Shown: positions 8,572-15,567 of the stretch, one piece after another
Numbering within the stretch: the stretch's first letter is position 1
Layout: each line of letters opens with the position of its first letter
DNA from: Paenibacillaceae bacterium
Lineage (GTDB): Bacteria > Bacillota > Bacilli > Paenibacillales > NBRC-103111
Length of the DNA stretch: 19,089 bases
Direction: 5' to 3'
Assembly: GCA_020697475.1 (NCBI GenBank)
Contig: JAJFMO010000006.1
Coordinates: 1-19,089 of the forward strand
Notes under the pieces: generated by a model
What the model was told of the DNA's origin: nothing
The model's database searches: none
The model's input: only the letters and a program-made list of their open reading frames with translations
Translations under genes and position numbers: made by a program

Positions 8572-9216
8572 TTATTTTTTTGCGGCTAACCAATTGACCA
8601 GCGCGTCGACTTCATCCGCCTTTAGCTTCTTGCCGAAAGCGGGCATTCCCCCGCCGCCGCCCTCAATCTGCTTTTTGATCTGATCTTCGCTAATTTTACC
8701 ACCGATTTTCTGCAAATTCGGCCCTCGTTTGCCTTCCAGATTCTCACCGTGGCAAACCATACAATTGGCTTTGAACAACGCTGCGGCGTCGGCTGTCGCG
8801 ACTTGAGCGGGAGCAGCCGGCTTGGCCGGTTCCGCTGCGCTTGGCGCAGGTTGGGTGGCAGCCGGAGGCGCTTTGGTTTCAGCAGGTGCCTTTGTCTCCG
8901 CTGGCGTCGTTTTTGTCTCAGCAGGCGCCTTCGTCTCGGCTGGCGGCGCCATTGGCTCGGCAGGATGCGTTTGCGTCTCAGTTGGCGCTTTTGTCTCCGC
9001 CGGCGGCGTCTTAGGTTCGGCTGCACCTGGCTGAGTTTGAGCCGTTGCGCTTGGCGCAGGCTGGGTGGCAGACGACGGCGCCGTCGACTCGGCTGTCGAG
9101 CTTGATCCGGAAGCAGGATTCGCCTCCGCCCCGCTCTTACCGCTCTGAGCGTTCCCGCATGCAGCTAGCATTATCGAGAGCGCAGCAATCAACAAACCTG
9201 ATGTCCAAATCTTCAT
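8572..9216 (-). CDS. Lipoprotein cytochrome c with long Ala/Pro/Thr/Glu/Lys linker (c551/CccB-like)
   Basis: A membrane-anchored, extracytoplasmic electron-transfer protein of 214 residues. The N-terminus has a signal peptide ending in a lipobox (LAAC, Cys20). Residues ~21-145 are a low-complexity linker with recurring PAETKAP-like units. The last ~65 residues form a single-haem class I cytochrome c domain: CMVCH (152-156) binds haem and Met191 in GGMPAF is the expected sixth ligand. The domain resembles small Bacillus c551 cytochromes, but the linker is much longer. I chose the ATG at 9216, just after GGAGGGG, instead of a TTG at 9231 inside that site. The gene starts 21 bases after the upstream cupredoxin fusion gene and is probably co-transcribed and functionally paired with it. 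The electron donor and acceptor cannot be told from sequence. Confidence 0.88.
   Translation of the reverse strand: MKIWTSGLLIAALSIMLAACGNAQSGKSGAEANPASGSSSTAESTAPSSATQPAPSATAQTQPGAAEPKTPPAETKAPTETQTHPAEPMAPPAETKAPAETKTTPAETKAPAETKAPPAATQPAPSAAEPAKPAAPAQVATADAAALFKANCMVCHGENLEGKRGPNLQKIGGKISEDQIKKQIEGGGGGMPAFGKKLKADEVDALVNWLAAKK
8805..9110 (-). repeat. Internal low-complexity repeats in the cytochrome linker
   Basis: Imperfect direct repeats encode PPAETKAP/PAETKAP-type units several times, flanked by two copies of a longer segment (around 8837-8860 and 9050-9072) encoding ATQPAPSA. They mark a region likely to vary in length by slippage or recombination. Confidence 0.75.
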
Positions 9217-9237
9217 GGTTCCCCTCCACAAACTTCT

Positions 9238-10875
9238 CTATTTAACGGTGATCGTCATCGTCATAAAAGGATGCGGTTTGCAGTAAATCATATACGTCCC
9301 CGCCTGATCGAACGTATGGGTGAACGTTTTGCCTTGTTTTAACAAGCCACTATCGAAGCTTCCGTCCTTGGCCGTGACGGTATGTTCCACGTCATCCATA
9401 TTGGTGAACACCAACATGGTCCCAGCGGAAATCGTCAACGTATCCGGATCAAAGGCAAAATCGGTAATGCTGACTTTCGTTGCTGTCATATCCATCCCAG
9501 CCATATCACCGCCGGCTGAAGCATCCTCTTCCGCTGCCGCCTGGATCGTCGGATCGATCACGTACCACACTTTCCCGACTCCTTGACCGGTCACATCGCC
9601 TGGCTTCACGTCTTTCACATAATAATACAGCGGCATGCCTTTATAAGCGGTTTGTTTGGTACCGTCAGCACGGACAATCGTTTCGAAATCACTTGCAACC
9701 ATCGGCGCCGAAACTTGAATCGAGCTGTTATAATAAATCGGCCAGTTTTCCTCGCATTTGCCCGAACAGACACTTTCGTTCGCCGTGTCTTTCGTATACA
9801 TATACAACGTGAGTCCGTTCGCATCCACCATAAATGAACCTAACGTATCGTCCTTGGCGATGCCGATCGTGTTCGGTTTGATCACAAACCAAACCTTATT
9901 CACGTTCTCCCCATTCACATCGCCAGGCTTCACGTCCTTGACGAAATAATACAATGGGATCCCTTTGTAAGTCGTTTGCTTCTTCCCGTCATCCCGAGTG
10001 ATGACGCCAAAATCGGCCGGGTTTAAGCCGACGCCGACTTGCAGATTTTCACTGTAAAAAAGCGGCCAATTCTTTACACATGCATCGGCACAGGCACTCT
10101 TATTCATTTCATCCTTCGTGAAGAGATACAGAGCCATTCCTTTGTCGTCGACCAGATAGTCGCCCATGTCCGAGGAAGCAAGGCGAATGCCGGGCTGAGC
10201 AAGCAAGCTAGCCTTCTCTTTGGCAATGACATTCAAATCCGCCAACGAATCGGCCAACGATTTGTCTTTGCCTTTTACTTTCACCTTCAATGCTTCGACA
10301 AGTGCGACAGCCAGATGGCGGTTCCGCAAGCTGCCGGCATCGGCGATTTGTGTCAGTCCAATGGACTTGGCGAAAGAAATCGTGTTGTCGTAGTCAAAGT
10401 CGGTTCCTTGCTTGTACCCAAGCGCTTCGGCCATGACTTTGTAAAATTGCTGCGCCGTAATTTGCGCAAGAGGCTCGAACATATTGTTCCCGGTTCCACC
10501 CCAGCCAAGTTCAGGCTTCGCCTTCAAATAAGCCATTACCGCTACATTGGTGTCGCCAACTTGATTGGCATCGGCAAAATTATCGCTACCCTTAAACGAT
10601 ATCGCTTCTTTCTCCAAGCCGCGCAGCCTCAAGAACAAGATCGCCGCTTGAATGCGGGTTGAAGTCTTGGCCAAATACGCCTCCGTTACTCCACTGCCGT
10701 CACCTTGCAGGACTCCAAGTTCTGCGGCAATTTGCGCGCTGGTCACACTTGCACCCCCGCCCGCTGATGCCGATACCGACGCGTCAGCCGACGCTTCCGC
10801 AGCCAATGCCGAACTTGCCATGGTGAAGACGAGTGCAAAAGCGAACAATGATACCAACCATTTTTTACCAATCAT
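9238..10875 (-). CDS. Secreted SLH-like / double COG4315 repeat / cupredoxin fusion protein
   Basis: Predicted cell-surface redox protein of 545 residues; I know no named homologue. Residues 1-26 are a signal peptide. Residues ~45-200 look like divergent S-layer-homology sequence, which could hold it on the wall. Two tandem repeats of the COG4315 / PF03640 type follow (~235-334 and ~346-442), each with a Y-x-[FY]-x-x-D motif (Y250-D255, Y358-D363) and a C-x3-C pair before NWP (C262/C266, C370/C374). A short acidic, Met-rich linker leads to a cupredoxin domain (~466-545) with type-1 copper ligands His498, Cys532, His535 and Met538, spaced C-x2-H-x2-M as in amicyanin. The ATG at 10875 follows GGAGGAGAAGG. 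It precedes the cytochrome c gene by 21 bases and is divergent from an ECF sigma factor whose likely promoter motif it shares. Confidence 0.88.
   Translation of the reverse strand: MIGKKWLVSLFAFALVFTMASSALAAEASADASVSASAGGGASVTSAQIAAELGVLQGDGSGVTEAYLAKTSTRIQAAILFLRLRGLEKEAISFKGSDNFADANQVGDTNVAVMAYLKAKPELGWGGTGNNMFEPLAQITAQQFYKVMAEALGYKQGTDFDYDNTISFAKSIGLTQIADAGSLRNRHLAVALVEALKVKVKGKDKSLADSLADLNVIAKEKASLLAQPGIRLASSDMGDYLVDDKGMALYLFTKDEMNKSACADACVKNWPLFYSENLQVGVGLNPADFGVITRDDGKKQTTYKGIPLYYFVKDVKPGDVNGENVNKVWFVIKPNTIGIAKDDTLGSFMVDANGLTLYMYTKDTANESVCSGKCEENWPIYYNSSIQVSAPMVASDFETIVRADGTKQTAYKGMPLYYYVKDVKPGDVTGQGVGKVWYVIDPTIQAAAEEDASAGGDMAGMDMTATKVSITDFAFDPDTLTISAGTMLVFTNMDDVEHTVTAKDGSFDSGLLKQGKTFTHTFDQAGTYMIYCKPHPFMTMTITVK
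9560..10160 (-). repeat. Tandem duplication of the COG4315 domain
   Basis: Two ~300-base units are homologous at DNA and protein level. Both contain recognisable versions of CTTCACGTC followed by ATAATACA-type sequence (from about 9609 and 9929) and encode YKG-x-PLYY and VKDVKPGDV. This is an in-gene duplication of one domain. Confidence 0.8.
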
Positions 10876-10933
10876 TAATCCTTCTCCTCCATTCATAAAT
10901 ATCTGAACTAGCTTGTGCCCATGCACCCTATAG

Positions 10934-10958
10934 TAACGTGGCGACAAGCAAGTTGGTT
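10934..10958 (-). promoter_or_regulatory. Predicted ECF-type promoter of the cupredoxin-cytochrome operon
   Basis: On the minus strand AACC (10958-10955) and CGTTA (10938-10934) are 16 bases apart. The same motif with the same spacing lies upstream of the divergent sigma gene. AAC-type -35 and CGT-type -10 elements are characteristic of ECF sigma factors. The leader would be about 50 bases. Confidence 0.65.
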
Positions 10959-11031
10959 TGATAAGTTGTCAAAAATCGATTGCAAAACCAAAATAAATAT
11001 AAGAAGATAGAATCAAGCGTTGCTCGTATAG

Positions 11032-11056
11032 AACCGTTTTTCATACGGCTTCGTTA
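11032..11056 (+). promoter_or_regulatory. Predicted autoregulated ECF-type promoter of the sigma/anti-sigma operon
   Basis: AACC (11032-11035) and CGTTA (11052-11056) are 16 bases apart, matching the motif of the divergent operon. The ATG of the sigma gene lies 45 bases further on. Self-activation is usual for ECF sigma factors with a linked anti-sigma factor. Confidence 0.65.
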
Positions 11057-11100
11057 ACCTAGATGCGGCAGTGCTGCACGGACGCCGGGAGTGTGGATGA

Positions 11101-11664
11101 ATGCGCAACAAATCCGACGAAGAATTAATACGGCTCGTCTTGGCCAAATGCCGCGAAGCTCTGGAAGAACTGTATGAACGCTATGTCCGGCTCGTCTATT
11201 CATTCGCTTTCCGCTCGACCCGCGATGAGCATCAAGCCCGGGAAATTGTTCAGCTGGTGTTTACCCGGCTGTGGAGCACGGAGAAGGGATACGATTCCTC
11301 CAAAGGCGCTTTTGTTAACTGGCTGTTAACCATTACACGCAACTTGACGATCGACTTGCTTCGTAAAGAACGAAAGCACAGTTCGAATCTTTATTTGCAG
11401 ACGAAGCATTGGGAGACGTTCGCCGATAATCGGGTCGGCCCCGAAGAAATCGCTGCACGCAATTGGGTCAAGGAGACGATTCAAGAAGCGTACAATCAAT
11501 TATCCGAATCTCAAATTCAGCTGCTGCAGATGTTGTATTGGGAAGGTTACACGTTAAGTGAAATTGCCGCGTCCCGCAACGAACCGCTTGGCACCGTGAA
11601 AAGTCGGTTGCACCAAACGCTGAAAATTTTGCGCAGACGGTTGCCGGAACTCAAGGAGGGGTAA
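11101..11664 (+). CDS. ECF RNA polymerase sigma factor
   Basis: An alternative sigma factor of 187 residues, the normal ECF size, with only regions 2 and 4. Region 2 covers about residues 12-85 (ALEELYERYVRLVYSFAF, then the promoter-melting segment FVNWLLTITRNLTIDLLRKERK). Region 4 covers about 130-180, with the helix-turn-helix YTLSEIAASRNEPLGTVKSRLHQTL. The ATG at 11101 directly follows an in-frame TGA and has a GGGAGTGTGG site. The partner anti-sigma gene starts 5 bases after its stop, so it is probably held inactive at the membrane until an envelope signal arrives. It likely activates its own promoter and the divergent cupredoxin operon. I cannot assign it to a named ECF group; it is of the kind paired with RskA-like regulators. 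Confidence 0.93.
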   Translation: MRNKSDEELIRLVLAKCREALEELYERYVRLVYSFAFRSTRDEHQAREIVQLVFTRLWSTEKGYDSSKGAFVNWLLTITRNLTIDLLRKERKHSSNLYLQTKHWETFADNRVGPEEIAARNWVKETIQEAYNQLSESQIQLLQMLYWEGYTLSEIAASRNEPLGTVKSRLHQTLKILRRRLPELKEG

Positions 11665-11669
11665 AATCC

Positions 11670-12431
11670 ATGCATAAGAATAATGAGGATCTTTCGCCAT
11701 GTGGACTTATGGTGGATTATATCGTCGGCGAATGCTCTCCAATGGCTCGCAAGCGGTTCGAAGACCATTTGCCCGAATGTCCGGACTGCCGCAAGGAAAC
11801 GGCCGAGCTGTTGGACACGTGGAACTCAATCGGAGTCGCCTTGCCGGAGCGCGAAGTGCCTGAAGAATGGAAAAACATGATTATCGATCAGGCGATTCTG
11901 TCGACCCCTGTCTTGGACTCGACCGGCCAGTCGCCCCAGTCTGTATTGCCAAATCGTATAAACCGCAGTCTCGCAGCCAAATTCGCTTATGCAGCTGCAG
12001 CCGTCGTAATCGTCGTATCTTGCGGATTGCTGGCTTGGGACAACGGGTTCACTCCGTTGCCTTTGATCGGGCAGCGCCAAGCGCTGAATGAGCCCGTACA
12101 AGTCGTTGAGACGTATCGTCTCGTCTCCGCCGATTCGAATACACCGGGTGCAGAAGGCAAGTGCCAAGTATTGAAACGCGGCAAGAAGGAACAATTGGTA
12201 TTGCAAGTAAACGGATTGCCGATTACCCAAGGGGATCAGGTTTACCAGGTATGGCTCATCCACAACGGCAATCGGGTGAACGCCGGTACCTTCAAAGTGA
12301 ACGACAAAGGCGAAGCGGGCTTGACTTATCCCATATACACGGCTAAAGAGCCTTTCGATAAAATTGGAATTACGCTCGAACCCGATGCCAACGGCACGAA
12401 ACCGCGTGGGAAGAAAGTGCTTGGCACATGA
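11670..12431 (+). CDS. Membrane anti-sigma factor with zinc finger and RskA-like domain
   Basis: A single-pass membrane protein of 253 residues that should sequester the preceding sigma factor. The cytoplasmic N-terminus carries a zinc-binding anti-sigma motif, H33-x3-C37-x2-C40, with an earlier Cys (C11 or C22) as the likely fourth ligand. A transmembrane helix spans about 104-122. The outside part (~140-253) matches the RskA C-terminal domain pattern (YQVWLIHNGNRVNAGTF, then KIGITLEPD and a lysine-rich end). The ATG at 11670 has an excellent AAGGAGGGG site within the end of the sigma gene, so translation is probably coupled. One extracytoplasmic cysteine (C165) is unusual and might sense redox state or metal. 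A terminator hairpin follows immediately. Confidence 0.9.
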   Translation: MHKNNEDLSPCGLMVDYIVGECSPMARKRFEDHLPECPDCRKETAELLDTWNSIGVALPEREVPEEWKNMIIDQAILSTPVLDSTGQSPQSVLPNRINRSLAAKFAYAAAAVVIVVSCGLLAWDNGFTPLPLIGQRQALNEPVQVVETYRLVSADSNTPGAEGKCQVLKRGKKEQLVLQVNGLPITQGDQVYQVWLIHNGNRVNAGTFKVNDKGEAGLTYPIYTAKEPFDKIGITLEPDANGTKPRGKKVLGT

Positions 12432-12433
12432 AG

Positions 12434-12460
12434 AAACCCCACTATGTGGGGTTTTACTTT
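12434..12460 (+). terminator. Terminator of the sigma/anti-sigma operon
   Basis: A 9-bp stem, AAACCCCAC (12434-12442) with GTGGGGTTT (12446-12454), a TAT loop and a T-rich tail, directly follows the anti-sigma stop codon. Confidence 0.85.
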
Positions 12461-12474
12461 CCACTTTTACACAA

Positions 12475-12513
12475 AAAAATTCCTTACCCGTAACTAACGG
12501 AGTAAGGAATTTT
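12475..12513 (-). terminator. Terminator of the tRNA-Thr gene
   Basis: Read on the minus strand, a stem of 12 bp (AAAATTCCTTAC against GTAAGGAATTTT) is extended inside by CCGT/ACGG with one bulged base, and is followed by a run of seven Ts. It lies 12 bases after the tRNA 3' end. Confidence 0.85.
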
Positions 12514-12525
12514 GTTTATCTTCAG

Positions 12526-12598
<73 letters not shown>

Positions 12599-12642
12599 AA
12601 AAAGGTCGGCATCGACTTTTAGAAAAAATCGAGTGCCTATAT

Positions 12643-12671
12643 AATATATCCGAAAACATCGGCGTTGTCCA
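12643..12671 (-). promoter_or_regulatory. Promoter of tRNA-Thr
   Basis: On the minus strand TGGACA (12671-12666) and TATATT (12648-12643) are exactly 17 bases apart, each one mismatch from the sigma-A consensus. The boxes lie about 45 bases before the mature tRNA 5' end, directly downstream of the sleB stop. Confidence 0.7.
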
Positions 12672-12677
12672 GTTTTT

Positions 12678-13325
12678 CTATGTGGCAAAAATGTGTCGGC
12701 CGATCTGAATAATCACTTTGCGACTCCAAATCCATTTGCTTGTCGATGTCTTAGGGTTGAAATAATATAACGCGCCTTTCGACGGGTCCCAGCCTCTCAC
12801 CGCATCATAGGCCGCTTTATAGGCAGTTGAGTTAGGAGTCAGCCAGAACTGGCCGTCGCTCACCGAAGTGAATGCTCTTGATTGAAAAACAACACCACGT
12901 ATCGTATCAGGAAATTGCGAAGAAGCAATGCGATTCATAACAACCGCACCGACGGCGACTTGTCCCACATAGGATTCCCCGCGCGCTTCACTGTAAATCG
13001 TCCTGGCCAAAATATCCATTTCACTTCGATTCAACGATACTTTCTTCAGCACTTTCCACGATTGGGCACCGACTTTACCGTCGACTTGAATGCCGAAATC
13101 GCGTTGAAAGCTTCTGACCGCCGCTTCCGTCTTGGGCCCATATTTTCCGTCCAGCGGTAAGCTGTAGTAACCCAATGCGTTCAGCCGATATTGGAGATCC
13201 CAGACGTCCCCGCTTACGCTTCCTTTGGTCAACACCGTTGACGCTTGAGCGGCTTCGACTGTCGTGAGGCCTGAAAAGGTGAGCATAATGGCTGCTGCCA
13301 AAAGCATTACGATCCATTTGTTCAT
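12678..13325 (-). CDS. sleB: Spore cortex-lytic enzyme (SleB-type cell wall hydrolase)
   Basis: A lytic transglycosylase that, in spore formers, degrades muramic-lactam cortex peptidoglycan during germination. It has 215 residues, shorter than B. subtilis SleB (305) but with the same order: signal peptide (1-26), peptidoglycan-binding domain (~36-92; LQYRLNALGYYSLPLDGKYG, then TEAAVRSFQ), and hydrolase-2 catalytic domain (~103-215; ARTIYSEARGES with candidate catalytic Glu113, VGAVVMNRI, and the ALYYFNPKTS segment). CwlJ is unlikely because it lacks both signal peptide and binding domain. A vegetative hydrolase with the same domains cannot be excluded. The ATG at 13325 lies 8 bases after GGGAG; a GTG at 13331 is too close. 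No ypeB follows it, although sleB is often linked to that gene. Confidence 0.85.
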   Translation of the reverse strand: MNKWIVMLLAAAIMLTFSGLTTVEAAQASTVLTKGSVSGDVWDLQYRLNALGYYSLPLDGKYGPKTEAAVRSFQRDFGIQVDGKVGAQSWKVLKKVSLNRSEMDILARTIYSEARGESYVGQVAVGAVVMNRIASSQFPDTIRGVVFQSRAFTSVSDGQFWLTPNSTAYKAAYDAVRGWDPSKGALYYFNPKTSTSKWIWSRKVIIQIGRHIFAT

Positions 13326-13421
13326 CTTCACATCTCCCTTCGCATTCGATTATAAGCCGCGAAAGGAGTTGCAACAAGCCGTATTATATGGAAACCGTCC
13401 ACCCGTGAATCGGTTAAATTC

Positions 13422-13874
13422 CTAGTCGCCGCAGGACGTCTGTTCAACCTTGCCCTGCTCGACGTTGATTTTCTCCGATACGGTATCGCGAATCGCCGTC
13501 ATGATCAACTGGAGCATATAGTTGATATCTTGCTGGCTCTGCTTAAATTCGCTGACGATCGGAATTTCGTCCAGTTCATCTTGCAACTGGTCTATTTCTG
13601 CTTCAATCTTTTTGACCATCGCCGGATTCTTAAACGTCTCGAAAGCGACCGCTTCCTTCTGCTTCTTCTTGATCTGGTTGATCAGCTTTTGCACCGTATC
13701 GTTGGTCGCAATTTGTTTCTCCGCTTGTTGGAAAAATTGCACCTCGGTCGAGGTGGAGATCAAATCCGCCAGCTCTTTCGCCTTCATGAGGATATCTTGC
13801 CTCACAATTTTCTCTGTATTCGTGAAGTGCTCGATTGGGCAATCGTGATCATGCGAAGCTTGCTGCTCCCCCAC
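13422..13874 (-). CDS. ricA: RicA (YmcA) family protein, YlbF/YmcA fold
   Basis: Part of the RicA-RicF-RicT (YmcA-YlbF-YaaT) complex, which in B. subtilis binds Fe-S clusters, works with RNase Y in mRNA maturation, and affects competence, biofilm and sporulation. It has 150 residues and is mostly helical. Recognisable parts are [36 protein letters not shown] and the end [21 protein letters not shown]. The start is a GTG at 13874 after AAGGAG with 10 bases spacing. A later ATG would remove the N-terminal extension containing HDHDC. Cysteines are found only in that extension (C12) and near the C-terminus (C148), and may be cluster ligands. Its first 26 bases overlap the end of miaB, the usual neighbour in Bacillales, so the two are co-transcribed. 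Confidence 0.85.
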   Translation of the reverse strand: MGEQQASHDHDCPIEHFTNTEKIVRQDILMKAKELADLISTSTEVQFFQQAEKQIATNDTVQKLINQIKKKQKEAVAFETFKNPAMVKKIEAEIDQLQDELDEIPIVSEFKQSQQDINYMLQLIMTAIRDTVSEKINVEQGKVEQTSCGD

Positions 13875-15417
13875 TTGTTATCCACTCCTTGTTTTCGCCT
13901 CTAAGGTAATACGTTTGGGCTCCAGTAATGGTGATCTCCACCATTTTTCCGATCTGGTCGCGTGACCCGTGGAAATGCACCAGCTTGTTCGTCCGTGTTC
14001 TTCCTGCCAGCACATGGGGATTGTTCTTGCTTTCCCCTTCAACCAACACTTCCACCGTTTGTCCGACCATCTTCTCGTTGCTGCGCCGGCTGAATTCGCC
14101 CAACAATTCGTTCAATCGATGAAGCCGTTCTTTCTTCTCTTCCATAGGCACATTGTCTTCCATTACAGCGGCAGGCGTTCCGTCCCGAGGGGAATAGATG
14201 AAGGTGAAGGCGGCATCGTAACCGACTTCTTTGACCAAGGACAGCGTGTCTTCGAACTGTTCGTTGGTCTCCCCTGGGAAGCCGACAATGATATCGGTTG
14301 TCAACACCGCATCGGGAATCGCCTTCTTGATTTTCCCGGCCAATTCCAAATAATGCTCCCGCGTATACTTTCTTCCCATCTTGCGCAAAATCAATGAGTT
14401 CCCCGATTGCACCGGCAAATGAATTTGCTCCACCAGATTGCCTTTCTTGGCCAACACGGATATCAAGGCGTCGTCAAAATCGCGAGGATGAGACGTCGTA
14501 AATCTCACTCGCGGAATGTCGATTTTACGGATATCGTCCATCAGATCGGCGAACGTATAATTCAGGTCGGTGAAATCTTTGCCATAGGCGTTCACGTTCT
14601 GCCCAAGCAGTGTGATTTCCTGGAATCCTTGCCGTGCCAGATCGCGCACTTCCAGCAGTACGTCTTCCGGTCTGCGGCTTCGCTCCTTGCCCCGGGTGTA
14701 CGGCACTATACAATACGAGCAAAACTTGTCGCACCCGTACATGATATTGACCCAAGCTTTAATCCCTTCGCGTTTCTTGGGCAAATTCTCGATGATGTCG
14801 CCTTCTTTGTTCCAGACGTCGACGACCATTTCCTTGCTGTAGTATGCTTCTTGCACCAACTTAGGCAGTCTGTGGATGTTGTGCGTGCCGAAAATCAGAT
14901 CGACGTGCGGATGCTTCTGGAGGATCCGGTTCACAACTGATTCTTCCTGAGACATGCACCCGCATACCCCGAGGATCAGCGACGGCTTCTCCAGCTTGAA
15001 CGACTTCAGATGGCCGATTTCGCCGAATACTTTGTCCTCCGCATTCTCGCGAATCGCGCACGTATTCAACAGAATGACGTCAGCCTGCTTGCGTTCCGTC
15101 GCCTGAGTGTATCCCATCTGCTCCAGCAAGCCCATTATCGTCTCGCTGTCGTGCTCGTTCATCTGGCATCCGTAAGTCACGATCTCGTAATATTTGCCTA
15201 GTCCAAAATCGGACAGTTCCTCGGTCACTGGATGATCATAGATGACTTCGATCCCTTGGCGGCCACGTTTTTTCTCAGCCAACAGGTCGGGTTGGGAATG
15301 GATCGTGATGTCCCTTCCCCGGATTCTATATTTTAAGGTACCGTCTTCACTTTCCCCAATCAGTTTGGCATCGGAGAAATCGAAGTACCGGGAATAATCT
15401 TTATTCTCTTTGCTCAT
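13849..15417 (-). CDS. miaB: tRNA-2-methylthio-N6-isopentenyladenosine(37) synthase MiaB
   Basis: A radical-SAM methylthiotransferase that turns i6A37 into ms2i6A37 in tRNAs reading UNN codons. It has 522 residues, with an N-terminal extension of ~75 residues usual in Bacillales. The UPF0004 domain has cluster cysteines C84 (YGCQMN), C120 (NTCAIRE) and C154 (VCGCM). The radical-SAM domain has C229-x3-C233-x2-C236 ([10 protein letters not shown]), and a C-terminal TRAM domain (~455-510) binds tRNA. The ATG at 15417 is preceded by AAGGGGTG at a slightly long distance, about 11 bases. It has its own promoter and a structured leader and overlaps ricA by 26 bases. Confidence 0.95.
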   Translation of the reverse strand: MSKENKDYSRYFDFSDAKLIGESEDGTLKYRIRGRDITIHSQPDLLAEKKRGRQGIEVIYDHPVTEELSDFGLGKYYEIVTYGCQMNEHDSETIMGLLEQMGYTQATERKQADVILLNTCAIRENAEDKVFGEIGHLKSFKLEKPSLILGVCGCMSQEESVVNRILQKHPHVDLIFGTHNIHRLPKLVQEAYYSKEMVVDVWNKEGDIIENLPKKREGIKAWVNIMYGCDKFCSYCIVPYTRGKERSRRPEDVLLEVRDLARQGFQEITLLGQNVNAYGKDFTDLNYTFADLMDDIRKIDIPRVRFTTSHPRDFDDALISVLAKKGNLVEQIHLPVQSGNSLILRKMGRKYTREHYLELAGKIKKAIPDAVLTTDIIVGFPGETNEQFEDTLSLVKEVGYDAAFTFIYSPRDGTPAAVMEDNVPMEEKKERLHRLNELLGEFSRRSNEKMVGQTVEVLVEGESKNNPHVLAGRTRTNKLVHFHGSRDQIGKMVEITITGAQTYYLRGENKEWITSGGAASFA

Positions 15418-15444
15418 TTACATTTTTCACCCCTTACAACGTAA

Positions 15445-15494
15445 CCCCACAAAGTGAAGCTTTGCTTCGAAGTTGATACAGGTGCTTTGCGGGG
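15445..15494 (-). promoter_or_regulatory. Structured leader hairpin upstream of miaB
   Basis: As minus-strand RNA, CCCCGCAAAG (15494-15485) pairs with CUUUGUGGGG (15454-15445) through 10 bp including one G-U. It encloses a smaller hairpin, GAAGC-AAA-GCUUC (15468-15456). No U-run follows, so it is not a simple terminator. It ends about 10 bases before the miaB ribosome site (AAGGGGTG) and may influence translation or mRNA stability. I do not recognise it as a known riboswitch. Confidence 0.5.
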
Positions 15495-15524
15495 ACCCCG
15501 GAACACGAAAGCTCGTACCCAGAA

Positions 15525-15533
15525 AGTATAGCA
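15525..15533 (-). promoter_or_regulatory. Candidate extended -10 promoter for miaB
   Basis: Minus strand TGC-TATACT is an extended -10 element (TGN plus a 5/6 match) located about 110 bases upstream of miaB. A -35 box at 17 bases is weak (TGGATT). The transcript would contain the leader hairpins. Confidence 0.5.
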
Positions 15534-15567
15534 CGATTTCCCGCTTGAATCCATTAAGCTCATCCAG

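Noticed and set aside
8805..9110. Repeated sequence considered as a CRISPR array or tandem satellite
   Set aside because: The units are short, imperfect, in frame and coding. There are no unique spacers of constant length.
10039..10662. Plus-strand open frame of 207 codons opposite the cupredoxin fusion gene
   Set aside because: The minus-strand protein has a signal peptide and recognisable domains throughout, while the plus-strand translation shows none.
12475..12513. Hairpin considered as a second terminator of the anti-sigma operon or a small RNA
   Set aside because: The run of Ts follows the stem on the minus strand and the position is just after tRNA-Thr, so tRNA termination explains it. 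The anti-sigma operon already has its own hairpin.
15445..15494. Hairpin considered as terminator of pduL
   Set aside because: It has no T-run on the minus strand, and a promoter-like sequence lies between it and pduL.
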